From Promicromonospora soli (lineage in GTDB: Bacteria > Actinomycetota > Actinomycetes > Actinomycetales > Cellulomonadaceae): a stretch of 64,000 nt of DNA. This document shows, in pieces, positions 41,132-50,685 of the stretch (its first letter is position 1; each line of letters begins with the position of its first letter). Made by a program: the position numbers and the translations under genes. Under the pieces are notes generated by a model that made no database searches, was not told the DNA's origin, and was given only the letters and a program-made list of their open reading frames with translations. The stretch covers positions 98,437 through 162,436 of the forward strand of contig NZ_BNAS01000008.1 of the NCBI RefSeq assembly GCF_014653785.1, given 5' to 3'.

Positions 41132-42556
41132 ATGGCGGCAATGCAGCCCGCCGGCGCCGGGACCACCCCGCGCCGCCGGCTCGACAAGAGTCACTACCTG
41201 TACCTGGCGGTGATCGTCGCCGTCGTGGCCGGCGTCATCGTCGGACTGGCGTCGCCCGAGACCGGAGTGGCGCTGAAGCCGATCGGTACCGGGTTCGTCG
41301 CACTGATCAAGATGATGATCTCGCCCGTCATCTTCTGCACCATCGTGCTCGGCATCGGGTCCATCGCGAAGGCCGCGACCGTGGGCCGCGTGGGCGGGCT
41401 GGCGCTGCTCTACTTCCTGACCATGTCGACGTTCGCACTGGTGATCGGCCTGGTCGTCGGCAACGTGCTGCACCCGGGCGAGGGCCTGTCCGTCGCGGGC
41501 GTGACCTACGAGGCCGAGGGCGAGGCATCGTCCCTGGTGGACTTCGTGCTCGGGATCATCCCCACCACGCTCGTCTCGCCGCTCAGCGGCGAGTCCGTGC
41601 TGCAGACCCTGTTCGTGGCGCTGCTGGTCGGGTTCGCGATCCAGCAGCTCGGCGCGCGCGGGAAGCCCGCGCTGGACGCGGTGCGGCTGATCCAGGCGAT
41701 CGTGTTCCGCGTGCTGACGATGATCCTGTGGGTCGCGCCGGTCGGCGCCTTCGGTGCCATCGCCGGCGTCGTCGGCGAGACCGGGTGGGGCGCGGTCGTC
41801 GCGCTGGGCACCCTGATGGCCGGGTTCTACCTGACGTGCATCGTGTTCATCGTCGTCGTGCTCGGCACCGTGCTGCGGCTGGTGTCCGGCGTGAACATCT
41901 TCCGGCTCATGAAGTACCTGGCGCGTGAGTACCTGCTGATCGTCAGCACCTCCTCGTCCGAGGCGGCCCTGCCGCGCCTGATCGCCAAGATGGAGCACCT
42001 CGGCGTCTCCAAGCCCGTGGTGGGCATCACGGTGCCGACCGGGTACTCGTTCAACCTGGACGGCACGGCGATCTACCTGACCATGGCGTCGTTGTTCATC
42101 GCGTCGGCCCTGGGCGTGCCCATGTCGATCCCCGAGCAGATCGGCATGCTCGCCTTCATGATCATCGCCTCCAAGGGCGCGGCCGGGGTCACCGGCGCCG
42201 GCCTCGCCACCCTCGCCGGCGGCCTGCAGACCTACCGCCCCGACCTGGTCGACGGCGTGGGGATCATCGTCGGCATCGACCGCTTCATGTCCGAGGCGCG
42301 CGCACTGACCAACTTCACCGGCAACGCCGTGGCGACGGTGGTCATCGGCACCTGGACGCGCGAGATCGACCGCGAGCGCGTGAGCCAGGTCCTCGCGGGC
42401 GGGATCCCGTTCGACGAGACCGCGATGGACGACCTGCACGGCGGTCCGGACGACGCCGCGGGCGCCGCGGACGGCGGGGACGCCGCCGCGGACCAGAACG
42501 GCAACCCGGGCGCGAAGGCGCTCGAGCCGACCGGCAATCTGACTGCCGGCCGATAG
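41132..42556 (+). CDS. dctA: C4-dicarboxylate:cation symporter, DctA-like
   Basis: This 474-residue DAACS-family secondary transporter takes up succinate, fumarate, malate or a related acid. It has 'GTGFVALIKMMISPVIFCTIVLGIGSIA', 'STSSSEAALPRLIAKMEHLGVSKPVVGITVPTGYSFNLDGTAIY' and 'ASKGAAGVTGAGLATLAGGLQ', ending with 'GIDRFMSEARALTNFTGNAVATVVIGTW'. These are the serine-rich hairpin, NLDGT and TM8 motifs of DctA. An unusual acidic Gly/Ala-rich C-terminal tail of 45 residues follows. AGGAAC precedes the ATG. It is divergent from the CitA/DcuS-type two-component system. Confidence 0.93.
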   Translation: MAAMQPAGAGTTPRRRLDKSHYLYLAVIVAVVAGVIVGLASPETGVALKPIGTGFVALIKMMISPVIFCTIVLGIGSIAKAATVGRVGGLALLYFLTMSTFALVIGLVVGNVLHPGEGLSVAGVTYEAEGEASSLVDFVLGIIPTTLVSPLSGESVLQTLFVALLVGFAIQQLGARGKPALDAVRLIQAIVFRVLTMILWVAPVGAFGAIAGVVGETGWGAVVALGTLMAGFYLTCIVFIVVVLGTVLRLVSGVNIFRLMKYLAREYLLIVSTSSSEAALPRLIAKMEHLGVSKPVVGITVPTGYSFNLDGTAIYLTMASLFIASALGVPMSIPEQIGMLAFMIIASKGAAGVTGAGLATLAGGLQTYRPDLVDGVGIIVGIDRFMSEARALTNFTGNAVATVVIGTWTREIDRERVSQVLAGGIPFDETAMDDLHGGPDDAAGAADGGDAAADQNGNPGAKALEPTGNLTAGR

Positions 42557-42565
42557 CTGGCTGTT

Positions 42566-42625
42566 GTTCAGCATGCGTCTGCTGCGGGATCCGACGGTGG
42601 ATCCCGCAGCAGACGCATGCTGAAC
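42566..42625. terminator. Very long perfect terminator stem
   Basis: The 27-base arms 42566-42592 and 42599-42625 are exactly complementary around a 6-base loop (gacggt). The element lies between convergent dctA and gudD and should terminate both. Confidence 0.85.
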
Positions 42626-42635
42626 GGAGGTCAGC

Positions 42636-43964
42636 TCATCGAACCAGGCACGGTCGCTTCGGGTCGAACTCCCACCCCTCAACCAGGTACTGCATTGCCA
42701 TCGCGTCGTCCCGCGCCCCGAGCCCGTGCTCCAGGTAGAGCTCGTGCGCCCGGGCCAGGCGCTCGCGGTCCAGCTCGACGCCGAGCCCGGGCGTGGTCGG
42801 CACTCGGATCTCGCCGCCGGAGATCTGGGGCGGCGCCTTCGTCAGGCCTTGCCCGTCCTGCCAGATCCAGTGGGTGTCCAGCGCGGTGATCGTGCCGGGA
42901 GCGGCAGCGCCGACGTGCGTGAACATGGCCAGCGAGATGTCGAAGTGGTTGTTGGAGTGCGACCCCCAGGTCAGGCCGAACTCGTGGCAGAGCTGGGCCA
43001 CGCGCACCGAGCCGGCCATGGTCCAGAAGTGCGGGTCCGCCAGCGGGATGTCGACGGCGCCCGCGCGCACGGCGTGCGCCATCTCGCGCCAGTCCGTGGC
43101 GATCATGTTGGTCGCGGTCGGCAGGCCCGTCGCCCGCCGGAACTCCGCCATGACCTCCCGGCCGGAGAACCGGCCCTCCGCGCCGCACGGGTCCTCGGCG
43201 TAGGCGACGACGCCGCGCATGCGCCTCCCCAGCCGGATCGCCTCGGCCAGCGGCCAGCCGCCGTTGGGGTCGAGCGTGATCCGGGCGTCGGGGAACCGCT
43301 CCTTGAGCGCGACGACGGTGTCGACCTCCAGGTCCCCGGCCTGCACGCCGCCCTTGAGCTTGAAGTCGGTGAAGCCGTAGCGCCTCTGGGCGGCCTCGGC
43401 GAGCCGCACGACGTCGTCGGGCGTGATGGCCTGCTCGCGGCGCAGCCGGCCCCACGCGTCGGAGTCGTCGTCCCCGCGCAGGTACGGCAGGTCGGTCGCA
43501 CCCGGGTCGCCCACGTAGAAAAGGTAGCCGAGCATGGGCACGGCCTCCCGCTGGGCTCCGTCGCCGAGCAGCTCGGCCACCGGCAGGCCCAGGTCCTGAC
43601 CGTGCAGGTCCAGCAGCGCGGACTCCAGGGCCGTGACCGCGTGCACGGTGGTGCGCAGGTCGAAGGTCTGCAGGCCGCGCCCGCCCGCGTCGCGGTCGGC
43701 GAAGGTCCGCGAGACCTCACGCAGCAGGCTGCGGTAGCGCGCCACCGGCTGCCCGACGACGAGCCGGCCGGCCTCCTCGATCGTGGCCCGGATCTTCTCC
43801 CCGCCGGGCACCTCTCCGAGCCCGGTCCGCCCGTCGGAGTCGGTGACGATCGCGATGTTCCGCGTGAAGAACGGGGCGTGCGCGCCGGACAGGTTCAGCA
43901 GCATCGAGTCGTGGCCCGCGACGGGCACCACCTCGACGCGGGCGATCGTGGGGTGGCCGGTCAC
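42636..43964 (-). CDS. gudD: Glucarate dehydratase
   Basis: This 442-residue enolase-superfamily enzyme converts D-glucarate (or L-idarate) to 5-dehydro-4-deoxy-D-glucarate. The capping domain includes '[33 protein letters not shown]'. The barrel shows the KxK base in 'FTDFKLKGG', metal ligands in 'ITLDPNGGW' and 'AYAEDPCG', and His in '[22 protein letters not shown]'. These are GlucD-specific sequences. The GTG start overlaps the stop of the aldehyde dehydrogenase gene (GTGA). It is third gene of the kdgD operon. Confidence 0.93.
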   Translation of the reverse strand: MTGHPTIARVEVVPVAGHDSMLLNLSGAHAPFFTRNIAIVTDSDGRTGLGEVPGGEKIRATIEEAGRLVVGQPVARYRSLLREVSRTFADRDAGGRGLQTFDLRTTVHAVTALESALLDLHGQDLGLPVAELLGDGAQREAVPMLGYLFYVGDPGATDLPYLRGDDDSDAWGRLRREQAITPDDVVRLAEAAQRRYGFTDFKLKGGVQAGDLEVDTVVALKERFPDARITLDPNGGWPLAEAIRLGRRMRGVVAYAEDPCGAEGRFSGREVMAEFRRATGLPTATNMIATDWREMAHAVRAGAVDIPLADPHFWTMAGSVRVAQLCHEFGLTWGSHSNNHFDISLAMFTHVGAAAPGTITALDTHWIWQDGQGLTKAPPQISGGEIRVPTTPGLGVELDRERLARAHELYLEHGLGARDDAMAMQYLVEGWEFDPKRPCLVR

Positions 43965-45586
43965 CGGGCGGCCCCGCTCGGCTCGGGCTCCGTGGCGCCG
44001 AGCACGACGTCGAGAACCCCGTCCACCCGCCGCGTCAGGTGCCACGGGTTGTCCGACCGGACCGGCTCGGGGAGCAGGTACTCGGGCAGGTTCTGGTAGG
44101 CCACGGGGCGCAGGAACCGCTCGATCGCGAGCGTCCCCACGGAGGTGCCGCGGGCGTCCGACGTCGCGGGGAACGGGCCGCCGTGCACCATCGCGTGCCC
44201 CACCTCGACGCCGGTGGGCCAGCCGTTCGCGAGGATGCGGCCGGCGGTGCGCTCCAGGACGGGCAGCAGCCGGGCTGCGGTCTCCCGGTCGTCCTCGGTC
44301 AGGTGCAGCGTCACGGTGAGCTGCCCCTCCAGCCGCTCGACGGCGGACAGGAGCTCGTCGGCGTCGGCGTACCGGACCACCAGGGAGGCCGCGCCGAAGA
44401 TCTCGGCCTGCAGCACCGGGTTGCTCAGCAGGGCCGGTACGGCGCTCGCGAACACGGCCGGTGCGGGGGCGTTGTGGGTGTCTCCGGGCGTACCCGCCCC
44501 GACGAGCCGAACGCCGTCCTGGGCCGCCAGCCTGTCGACGCCGTCCTGCCAGGCCTCGGCGATGCCGGCCGTGAGCATGGTCTGCCCGGCGGCAGCCGCG
44601 GCGGCGCGCCCCGCGGCCTCGACGAACGCGTCGCCCCGCGGGCCGCTCGGCACGAAGACGAGCCCGGGCGCGGTGCAGAGCTGGCCCGACGAGCCGGTCA
44701 CCGACGTGAGGTACCCGGCGGCGAGCGCGTCGACGTCGCCGGCCAGGGCGCCGTCGAGCAGGATCGTCGGGTTGATCGAGCTCATCTCGGCGTAGACGGG
44801 GATCGGAACGGGGCGGGCGGCGGCCGCCGCGACGAGCGCGAGGCCGCCGCCGCGCGAGCCGGTGAAGCCGACCGCCTTGATCGCGGGGTCGGACACCAGG
44901 GCCTGGCCAACGGCGTTGCCCGGCCCGTAGACCAGGGAGAACACGCCCGGGTGCAGGCCGCACTGCGCGACGGCGTCGGCCACCGCGCGGCCCACGAGCT
45001 CGGCAGTGCCCGGGTGCGCGTTGTGCGCCTTGACGACCACGGGGCAGCCCGCCGCGAGCGCCGAGGCGGTGTCGCCGCCCGCGGTGGAGAAGGCGAGCGG
45101 GAAGTTGCTCGCGCCGAACACCGCGACTGGCCCGAGCGGCACCTTGCGCTGCCGGATGTCGGCGCGGGGCAGGGGAGTGCGGTCCGGCAGGGCCGGGTCG
45201 ATCCGCACGCCGCGGTGGTCGCCCTGGCGCACCACCTGCGCGAACAGGCGGAGCTGGCCGGTGGTGCGGGCGACCTCGCCCGTCAGGCGCGCCGCCGGGA
45301 GGCCGGTCTCCCGCATGGCCCGCGCGACCACGTCGGGCGCCAGGGCGTCGATGTTCGCCGCTACCTGCTCCAGGAAACGCGCGTGGGGCTCGGGCGCGAG
45401 AGTGGAGAAGGTTGCGAAGGCCTCCTGCGCGGCCGCGGTCGCCTGGGCGACCTGCGCGTCGTCGAGTAGGGAGTAGGCGGGTTCGAGCGCCTGGGCGGTC
45501 GCCGGATCCTGCCCGGCGACGGTGCCGGCGGTGCCCGCCAGGGGCGCTCCGGCGACGATCGAGTGGCCCGTGAGCTCGGTGGTCAT
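43961..45586 (-). CDS. 2,5-dioxovalerate (2-oxoglutarate semialdehyde) dehydrogenase
   Basis: This 541-residue NAD(P)-dependent aldehyde dehydrogenase has '[48 protein letters not shown]', '[11 protein letters not shown]', the general-base '[16 protein letters not shown]' and the catalytic Cys in '[16 protein letters not shown]'. The length and the 'SNFPLAFS' variant are typical of the sugar-acid KGSADH group rather than betaine or succinate semialdehyde enzymes. It performs the last step to 2-oxoglutarate. It overlaps both neighbours by four bases. ATG 45586 has GAAGGAG upstream. Confidence 0.9.
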   Translation of the reverse strand: MTTELTGHSIVAGAPLAGTAGTVAGQDPATAQALEPAYSLLDDAQVAQATAAAQEAFATFSTLAPEPHARFLEQVAANIDALAPDVVARAMRETGLPAARLTGEVARTTGQLRLFAQVVRQGDHRGVRIDPALPDRTPLPRADIRQRKVPLGPVAVFGASNFPLAFSTAGGDTASALAAGCPVVVKAHNAHPGTAELVGRAVADAVAQCGLHPGVFSLVYGPGNAVGQALVSDPAIKAVGFTGSRGGGLALVAAAAARPVPIPVYAEMSSINPTILLDGALAGDVDALAAGYLTSVTGSSGQLCTAPGLVFVPSGPRGDAFVEAAGRAAAAAAGQTMLTAGIAEAWQDGVDRLAAQDGVRLVGAGTPGDTHNAPAPAVFASAVPALLSNPVLQAEIFGAASLVVRYADADELLSAVERLEGQLTVTLHLTEDDRETAARLLPVLERTAGRILANGWPTGVEVGHAMVHGGPFPATSDARGTSVGTLAIERFLRPVAYQNLPEYLLPEPVRSDNPWHLTRRVDGVLDVVLGATEPEPSGAAR

Positions 45587-46521
45587 CGCAGGTCTCCTTC
45601 GGGGTGGACGTCGGCGGTCTTGATCAGTGTGCTGAGGTCCGCGAGGTCCTGGGCGGTGAGGTCCTGCAGGGGTGCGCGCACGCTGCCCATGTCGCGGCCC
45701 ACGGCCTTCATGCCGCCCTTGACGATGGACACGCCGTACCCCTTGGCGCGGTCGCGGATGTCGAGGTAGGGCAGCACGAAACGGCTGAGCTTCTCGGTGA
45801 CGGCCGCGTGGTCCAGGCTGCGGACGTCGCGGTAGAACGCGAGGGCGAACTCGGGCACGAAGTTGTACATGGCCGAGGAGTAGGTGCTCATGCCGAGCTG
45901 CAGGAGCGGCAGGGCGAAGGTCTCCGCGGTGGGCAGCCCGCCCAGGTAGAAAAGCCGGTCCCCGTTCAGGACGGTGACGTGGGTGAGCTGCTCGATGTCG
46001 CCGATAGCGTCCTTGAACCCGATGAAGTTGGGGTGCCGCTCGGCCAGCCGCGCCACGGTCTGCGCCGAGTACACGGCGTTGCCGCGGTTGTAGACGATCA
46101 CCCCGAGGCTCGTGGACCCGCACACGGCCGAGGCGTGCTCCAGCAGCCCGTCCTGGTCGCACTCGGTCAGGTACGGGGGCAGCAGGAGGAGCCCTTCGGC
46201 GCCGGCGGCCTCGGCGGCCCGCGCGTTCTGGATCGCCTGGGCGGTGTTGCCGCCCGCGCTGCCGAGCACCGGGGTGCGTCCGGCGGCGGTCTCGACGGCG
46301 AGCCGCACCACGCGGGCCGACTCCTCGGGCGTCAGGCTGAAGCCCTCGCCCGTGCCGCCCGCGGCGAAGAGGCCGCCGATCTGAAAGCTCGACTGCCAGT
46401 CGATGTGGTCGCGGTACCGCTCCTCGTCGATCTCCCCGTCCCCGCCGAACGGGGTGACGGGGAACGACAGCAGCCCGTCCTTGAGGGCGACGGCGAGCTC
46501 CTGGGGTGCATACGTGGCCAA
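45583..46521 (-). CDS. kdgD: 5-dehydro-4-deoxyglucarate dehydratase
   Basis: This 312-residue class I aldolase-like enzyme of the DapA family decarboxylates and dehydrates 5-dehydro-4-deoxyglucarate to 2,5-dioxopentanoate. It shows '[27 protein letters not shown]', '[19 protein letters not shown]', Tyr in '[12 protein letters not shown]' and the Schiff-base Lys in '[15 protein letters not shown]'. The start is TTG 46521 with AGGAGGGG upstream. It is first gene of the operon kdgD-ALDH-gudD. Its promoter lies near 46593-46633. Confidence 0.93.
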   Translation of the reverse strand: MATYAPQELAVALKDGLLSFPVTPFGGDGEIDEERYRDHIDWQSSFQIGGLFAAGGTGEGFSLTPEESARVVRLAVETAAGRTPVLGSAGGNTAQAIQNARAAEAAGAEGLLLLPPYLTECDQDGLLEHASAVCGSTSLGVIVYNRGNAVYSAQTVARLAERHPNFIGFKDAIGDIEQLTHVTVLNGDRLFYLGGLPTAETFALPLLQLGMSTYSSAMYNFVPEFALAFYRDVRSLDHAAVTEKLSRFVLPYLDIRDRAKGYGVSIVKGGMKAVGRDMGSVRAPLQDLTAQDLADLSTLIKTADVHPEGDLR

Positions 46522-46592
46522 GGGGGCCCCTCCTGTGACAGACGTCGGCGACGGCGTGCTGGTCCGGCTGGTTCGGCTGGTTGGCGCCAACC

Positions 46593-46633
46593 TAAGAACC
46601 TCCGACGATGCCTGTCCAAGCCCGATGTTGCAT
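46593..46633 (-). promoter_or_regulatory. gud-operon promoter/operator module shared with tctC
   Basis: On the minus strand this 41-base stretch reads ATGCA-N6-GG-CTTGGACAGGCATCGT-N2-GAGGTTCTTA. It matches position for position the module at 47565-47605. It contains a -35-like TTGGAC. A palindrome cccgatg-N3-catcggg (46621-46637) overlaps one end, and ggttggcgccaacc (46579-46592) follows. It is a probable LysR-regulated promoter. Confidence 0.7.
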
Positions 46634-46657
46634 CGGGTCATGCCTCGGGTGCATCGA

Positions 46658-47542
46658 TCAGTCGTGGACCCGGTGCAGGAAGCGCAGGAACTCGCGCAGC
46701 GCCGGGTTCTTCGAGTCCCGGTTCCAGATGGCGTGCAGCTCGACGACGCCGTGCGGCACGTCTCCGAGCTCGAGGAGCGTCACACCGGGCAGGCCCAGGA
46801 GGCGGGCCGACTCGGGGACGAACGCCACGCCGCGTCCCGCTGCCACCAGCGAGCACATGGTCAGGATCTGGCTGACGACGTGCACGACGTTCGAGTGCTC
46901 GACGGCGATGTACCGCACCACCATGTCGTGGAAGTACCGGGCCTTGGTGGGGTGGTGCCCCACGACCGGCTGGTCGCGCAGGTCGGCGACGGCGACCGGC
47001 CGGTCCAGCCGGGCGAGCGGGTGCCCGTTGGGCACGGCCAGGACGAGGTCCTCCGACAGCAGGAGCCGGGAGTCGAAGCTCTCCTGGTCGAACGGCGGCC
47101 GGCCGAGCGCCAGGTCGAGCTCGCCGCGGCGGATCGCCTCGATCTGCTCGACGGTGACGAGCTCCTGCAGGTCGAGGTCCACGTCGGGCATGAACTCGGC
47201 GATCTCCTGGACGAGCGTGCCCAGGAGGCTGAACCCCGACGCCGCGGTGAAGCCGAGGCGCAGCACGCCCGCCCGGCCCGCGGCGATCTTCCGGGCCAGC
47301 GCGGGGGCGGCGTCGGCCGCGGTGAGGAGGCGGCGGGCCTCCTCGAGGAACACGCCGCCGGCCGTCGTCAGCTCGACGTGGCGGTTGTCGCGTTCGAGCA
47401 GCGCCACCCCGACGGCGCGCTCGAGCTTCTGCACCTGGCGGCTCAGCGGGGGCTGGGTCATGTTGAGCCGTTCGGCGGCGCGGCCGAAGTGGAGCTCCTC
47501 CGCCACGGCCAAGAAGCAGCGGACCTGGTCGAGGGTGTACAC
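46658..47542 (-). CDS. LysR family transcriptional regulator
   Basis: This 294-residue regulator has the N-terminal LysR HTH 'MYTLDQVRCFLAVAEELHFGRAAERLNMTQPPLSRQVQKLERAVGVALLERDNRHVELT'. A periplasmic-binding-like effector domain follows ('VLRLGFTAASGFSLLGTLVQEI', 'ELDLALGRPPFD'). It sits between the gud operon (same strand, downstream) and the divergent tctC. Duplicate operator-like modules occur at both promoters, so it probably activates both with an aldarate or pathway intermediate as co-inducer. Confidence 0.92.
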   Translation of the reverse strand: MYTLDQVRCFLAVAEELHFGRAAERLNMTQPPLSRQVQKLERAVGVALLERDNRHVELTTAGGVFLEEARRLLTAADAAPALARKIAAGRAGVLRLGFTAASGFSLLGTLVQEIAEFMPDVDLDLQELVTVEQIEAIRRGELDLALGRPPFDQESFDSRLLLSEDLVLAVPNGHPLARLDRPVAVADLRDQPVVGHHPTKARYFHDMVVRYIAVEHSNVVHVVSQILTMCSLVAAGRGVAFVPESARLLGLPGVTLLELGDVPHGVVELHAIWNRDSKNPALREFLRFLHRVHD

Positions 47543-47564
47543 GATGCCTTCCGAGAATCAAGCA

Positions 47565-47605
47565 ATGCAGTAAGAGGCTTAGACAGGCATCGTATGGGGT
47601 TCTTA
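47565..47605 (+). promoter_or_regulatory. tctC promoter/operator module shared with gud operon
   Basis: ATGCA-N6-GG-CTTAGACAGGCATCGT-N2-GGGGTTCTTA lies between divergent lysR (start 47542) and tctC (start 47660). It is the partner of 46593-46633. A separate 12-base palindrome ttgagatctcaa is at 47634-47645, just before the tctC ribosome-binding site. Confidence 0.7.
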
Positions 47606-47659
47606 TGCTCAACGCCCGACCGGGATATGCCATTTGAGATCTCAACGAGGAGAGCCGTC

Positions 47660-48679
47660 ATGACCACTCCTGCCCGCCGAACCCTGCGCACCAGCAGGGC
47701 TTTCCTGGGTGCCACCGCCGCAGCCGCCGCCTTGACCCTCGCCGCGTGCGGCGGGAACGTGGGCGGCGGAGGAGACGCCGCGGGGTCCGACTTCCCGACC
47801 GGCCCCGTGACCATCACCGTGGGTCAGGACGCCGGCGGCTCCACCGACCTGATCGCCCGCGCGGTCGCCGAGGGCATGGCCGAGGACCTCGGCGTGTCCG
47901 TCCCCGTGGTCAACCGAGCGGGGGCCAACGGCGCGCTGGCCACCGAGGAGGTCGCGGGCAAGCCCGCCGACGGGTACGAGCTGGTGCTGCTCAACGCGTC
48001 CCTGATCACGATCACGCCACTGGCCGTGTCCGAGGACGAGGCGGTGGACCTGGCCGACCTGGAGGTGCTCAAGGGACTCTCGCAGGACGACTACGTGCTG
48101 CTCGCCAGCAAGGAGTCCGGGTTCGAGAACCTGGACGACCTGAAGGACGCGTCCGGCGACATCAAGTACGGCACCACCGGCGTGGGCACCGGCTCGCAGC
48201 TCGCGCAGGCCGCCCTGTTCGCGCAGGCGGAGATCGAAGGCACCGCCGTCCCGTTCGACTCCGGGTCGCCCGCGCTCACCGCCGTCGTCGGCGACCAGGT
48301 GCAGGTGGCCACGGTGCAGCTCGGCGAGGCCAAGCCGCAGATCGACGCCGGGAACGTGGTGCCGCTGCTGGCGTTCTCCGCCGAGCGCAACCAGTTCCTG
48401 CCCGACGTGCCGACCGCCGTCGAGGAGGGCTACGACGTGCCCGTCTCGCAGTACCGTGCGGTCGCCGCCCCGAAGGGCCTGCCGGAGGACGTCAAGGCCC
48501 GGCTCGTGGAGGCGATCGACGCGGCCATCGCCTCGGACGCCTACGCGTCGTTCAACGAGAACAACCTCCTCACGCCGCACGAGATCTCGGGCGAAGAAGT
48601 CACCACCGAGTGGACCGAGCTCGCGGAGAGGTACCAGGCGCTCACCGAGGAGTACGACATCAGCCTCGCGGAAGGCTGA
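47660..48679 (+). CDS. tctC: Tripartite tricarboxylate transporter substrate-binding lipoprotein
   Basis: This 339-residue lipoprotein has a signal peptide and lipobox 'LTLAACGG' (Cys about residue 31). The Bug/TctC fold follows: 'FPTGPVTITVGQDAGGSTDLIARAVAEGMAEDL', 'VVNRAGANGALATEEVAGKPADGYELVL', 'FDSGSPALTAVVGDQVQVATVQLGEA' and 'FLPDVPTAVEEGYDVP'. It captures an organic acid outside the membrane for TctAB. Context with the gud operon and shared promoter module suggests glucarate or a related aldarate rather than citrate. ATG 47660 has GAGGAGA upstream. Confidence 0.92.
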   Translation: MTTPARRTLRTSRAFLGATAAAAALTLAACGGNVGGGGDAAGSDFPTGPVTITVGQDAGGSTDLIARAVAEGMAEDLGVSVPVVNRAGANGALATEEVAGKPADGYELVLLNASLITITPLAVSEDEAVDLADLEVLKGLSQDDYVLLASKESGFENLDDLKDASGDIKYGTTGVGTGSQLAQAALFAQAEIEGTAVPFDSGSPALTAVVGDQVQVATVQLGEAKPQIDAGNVVPLLAFSAERNQFLPDVPTAVEEGYDVPVSQYRAVAAPKGLPEDVKARLVEAIDAAIASDAYASFNENNLLTPHEISGEEVTTEWTELAERYQALTEEYDISLAEG

Positions 48680-48685
48680 GCGGGC

Positions 48686-49177
48686 GTGGAGACGACAGCA
48701 GCCGGGCCGGTCGAGGCCTGGGCCGACGACACGGCGCCGCCCGCGGGCCCGGTGGCGAACCTCGCCGCCTGCCTGGTGACCGCCGCGGTCGGCGTCGCCG
48801 GCGCGGTGGGGGCGATGGCTCTGGGCCTCGGCACGCTGACGCGGCCGGGGGCGGGGCTGTGGCCGCTGGCGATCAGCGTCGCCGTCGTCGTGCTGTCCCT
48901 CGCGCAGGTCCTGATCGGACGACGGGGCGGCGACGGCGAGAAGTTCTCCCGCTACTCGTTGCTCTCCCTGGCCGGCCTCGTGACCCTCCTGGGGCTGGTC
49001 GCGCTGCTCCCGGTGATCGGGTTCGAGATCCCCGCCCTGCTGCTGAGCCTCGTCTGGATGAAGTTCCTCGGCGGTGAGTCCTGGCGCTCGGCGGCCGGGT
49101 ACTCGGTGCTCGTCGTGGGCGTGCTCTACGGGGTCTTCGTCGGGGCGCTCGGCACCAACGTCCCGCACCTCTTCTAA
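48686..49177 (+). CDS. tctB: Tripartite tricarboxylate transporter small membrane subunit
   Basis: This 163-residue protein has four hydrophobic segments: 'NLAACLVTAAVGVAGAVGAMALGLG', 'LWPLAISVAVVVLSLAQVLIG', 'LLSLAGLVTLLGLVALLPVIGFEIPALLLSLVWMKFLGG' and 'AGYSVLVVGVLYGVFVGALG'. This is the TctB pattern (GPGxxP-like 'RPGAGLWPL'). The GTG start lies six bases after tctC. Order and spacing are those of a standard TTT operon. Confidence 0.9.
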   Translation: METTAAGPVEAWADDTAPPAGPVANLAACLVTAAVGVAGAVGAMALGLGTLTRPGAGLWPLAISVAVVVLSLAQVLIGRRGGDGEKFSRYSLLSLAGLVTLLGLVALLPVIGFEIPALLLSLVWMKFLGGESWRSAAGYSVLVVGVLYGVFVGALGTNVPHLF

Positions 49178-49188
49178 GGGAACCGCAC

Positions 49189-50685
49189 GTGGAATCGCTG
49201 CAGAACGTCGCCGCCGGCTTCGCCGTCGTGCTGGAACCGACGAACCTCCTGTACTGCCTCGTCGGGGTGGTCATCGGCATGCTCATCGGGGTGCTGCCGG
49301 GCCTCGGCCCGGCCGCCACCATCGCCATCCTGCTCCCGCTCACGTACGGCGTGGAGCCGGTCACCGCGATCATCATGCTCGCCGGGATCTTCTACGGCGC
49401 CCAGTACGGCGGCACCATCACCTCGGTGCTGCTCCGCCTGCCCGGCGAGGCGAGCTCCGTGGTCACCGTCCTGGACGGGCACGCGCTCGCCCGGCAGGGA
49501 CGGGCGGGCACCGCGCTCGGCGTCGCCGCCGTCGGCTCCTTCGTGGGCGGCACCGTCGCGATCATCGGGCTGACCTTCCTCGCGCCGCTCGTGGCGGGCT
49601 TCGCCCTAGACTTCGGGCCGCCCGAGTACGCCGCGCTCGCGCTGCTGGGCATCCTCCTGGTCTCGACCATCGCGTCCGGCGCCAAGGTCAAGGCGCTGAT
49701 CGCGGCGGCCATCGGGCTGCTGCTGGCCACGGTCGGGCGCGACGCCTTCACCGGCGCCGAACGCTTCACGTTCGACAGCCTGAGCCTGGCCGACGGCATC
49801 GACTTCGTCCCCGTCGCCATGGGCCTGTTCGGCCTCGGCGAGATCCTCTACAACCTCGAGGATCGGCACCGCGCGGTGCAGGCGCCGGGCAAGGTGGCCA
49901 ACGTCTGGCCCTCCCGCAAGGACCTGCGGGAGTCCTCCGGCGCCGTGACCCGCGGGTCCGTGCTCGGGTTCTTCCTCGGCATCCTGCCCGGCGGCGGCGC
50001 GACCATCGCCTCCATGGCCGCCTACGCGGCCGAGAAGAAGCGCGCCAAGGACCCGAGCCGCTTCGGCAAGGGCGCCATCGAGGGCGTCGCCGGCCCGGAG
50101 ACGGCGAACAACGCCGCCGCCACCAGCTCGTTCATCCCGCTGCTCACCCTCGGCATCCCCGCGAACGCCACCATGGCGCTCATGTTCGGCGCGCTCCTCA
50201 TCCAGGGCATCACGCCCGGCCCGCAGCTCGTGACCGAGCACCCCGAGCTGTTCTGGGGCGTCGTCAACTCGATGTACATCGGCAACGTGCTGCTGCTGAT
50301 CATGTCGATCCCGCTGGTCGGCGTCTTCGTCCGCATCCTGCGCGTGCGATCGGCGATCCTCGCGCCGGTCACCGCGCTGATCACGATGATCGGCGCCTAC
50401 ACGATCAACAGCTCCGTGTTCGACGTGCTGCTGGTCGTCGTCTTCGGAGCCATCGGCTACCTGATGAAGAAGTTCGGCTTCGAGCCGGGACCGCTCGTCC
50501 TGGCGTTCGTGCTCGGCTCCCTCCTGGAGTCCAGCCTGCGGCGCTCGCTGCTGATGTTCGACGGATCCGCCGTCGGCTTCTTCACCCGGCCCATCTCCGC
50601 GACCCTGCTGGTGGTGTTCGTGGTGGTGGCCGTGCTGCCCCTGCTCCGGGCGCCCGTGAAGAACCGAGAGGAAGAGTCAGTATGA
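49189..50685 (+). CDS. tctA: Tripartite tricarboxylate transporter large membrane subunit
   Basis: This 498-residue polytopic permease has the TctA signatures 'IGVLPGLGPAATIAILLPLTYGVEPVTAIIMLAGIFYGAQYGGTITSVLLRLPGE' and a second inverted-repeat counterpart 'LGFFLGILPGGGATIASMAAYAAEKK' with 'GVAGPETANNAAATSSFIPLLTLGIPANATMALMFGALLIQGITPGPQL'. The start is GTG 49189 with AAGGGAACC upstream. Its stop overlaps the usp gene's ATG (ATGA). Confidence 0.93.
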   Translation: MESLQNVAAGFAVVLEPTNLLYCLVGVVIGMLIGVLPGLGPAATIAILLPLTYGVEPVTAIIMLAGIFYGAQYGGTITSVLLRLPGEASSVVTVLDGHALARQGRAGTALGVAAVGSFVGGTVAIIGLTFLAPLVAGFALDFGPPEYAALALLGILLVSTIASGAKVKALIAAAIGLLLATVGRDAFTGAERFTFDSLSLADGIDFVPVAMGLFGLGEILYNLEDRHRAVQAPGKVANVWPSRKDLRESSGAVTRGSVLGFFLGILPGGGATIASMAAYAAEKKRAKDPSRFGKGAIEGVAGPETANNAAATSSFIPLLTLGIPANATMALMFGALLIQGITPGPQLVTEHPELFWGVVNSMYIGNVLLLIMSIPLVGVFVRILRVRSAILAPVTALITMIGAYTINSSVFDVLLVVVFGAIGYLMKKFGFEPGPLVLAFVLGSLLESSLRRSLLMFDGSAVGFFTRPISATLLVVFVVVAVLPLLRAPVKNREEESV

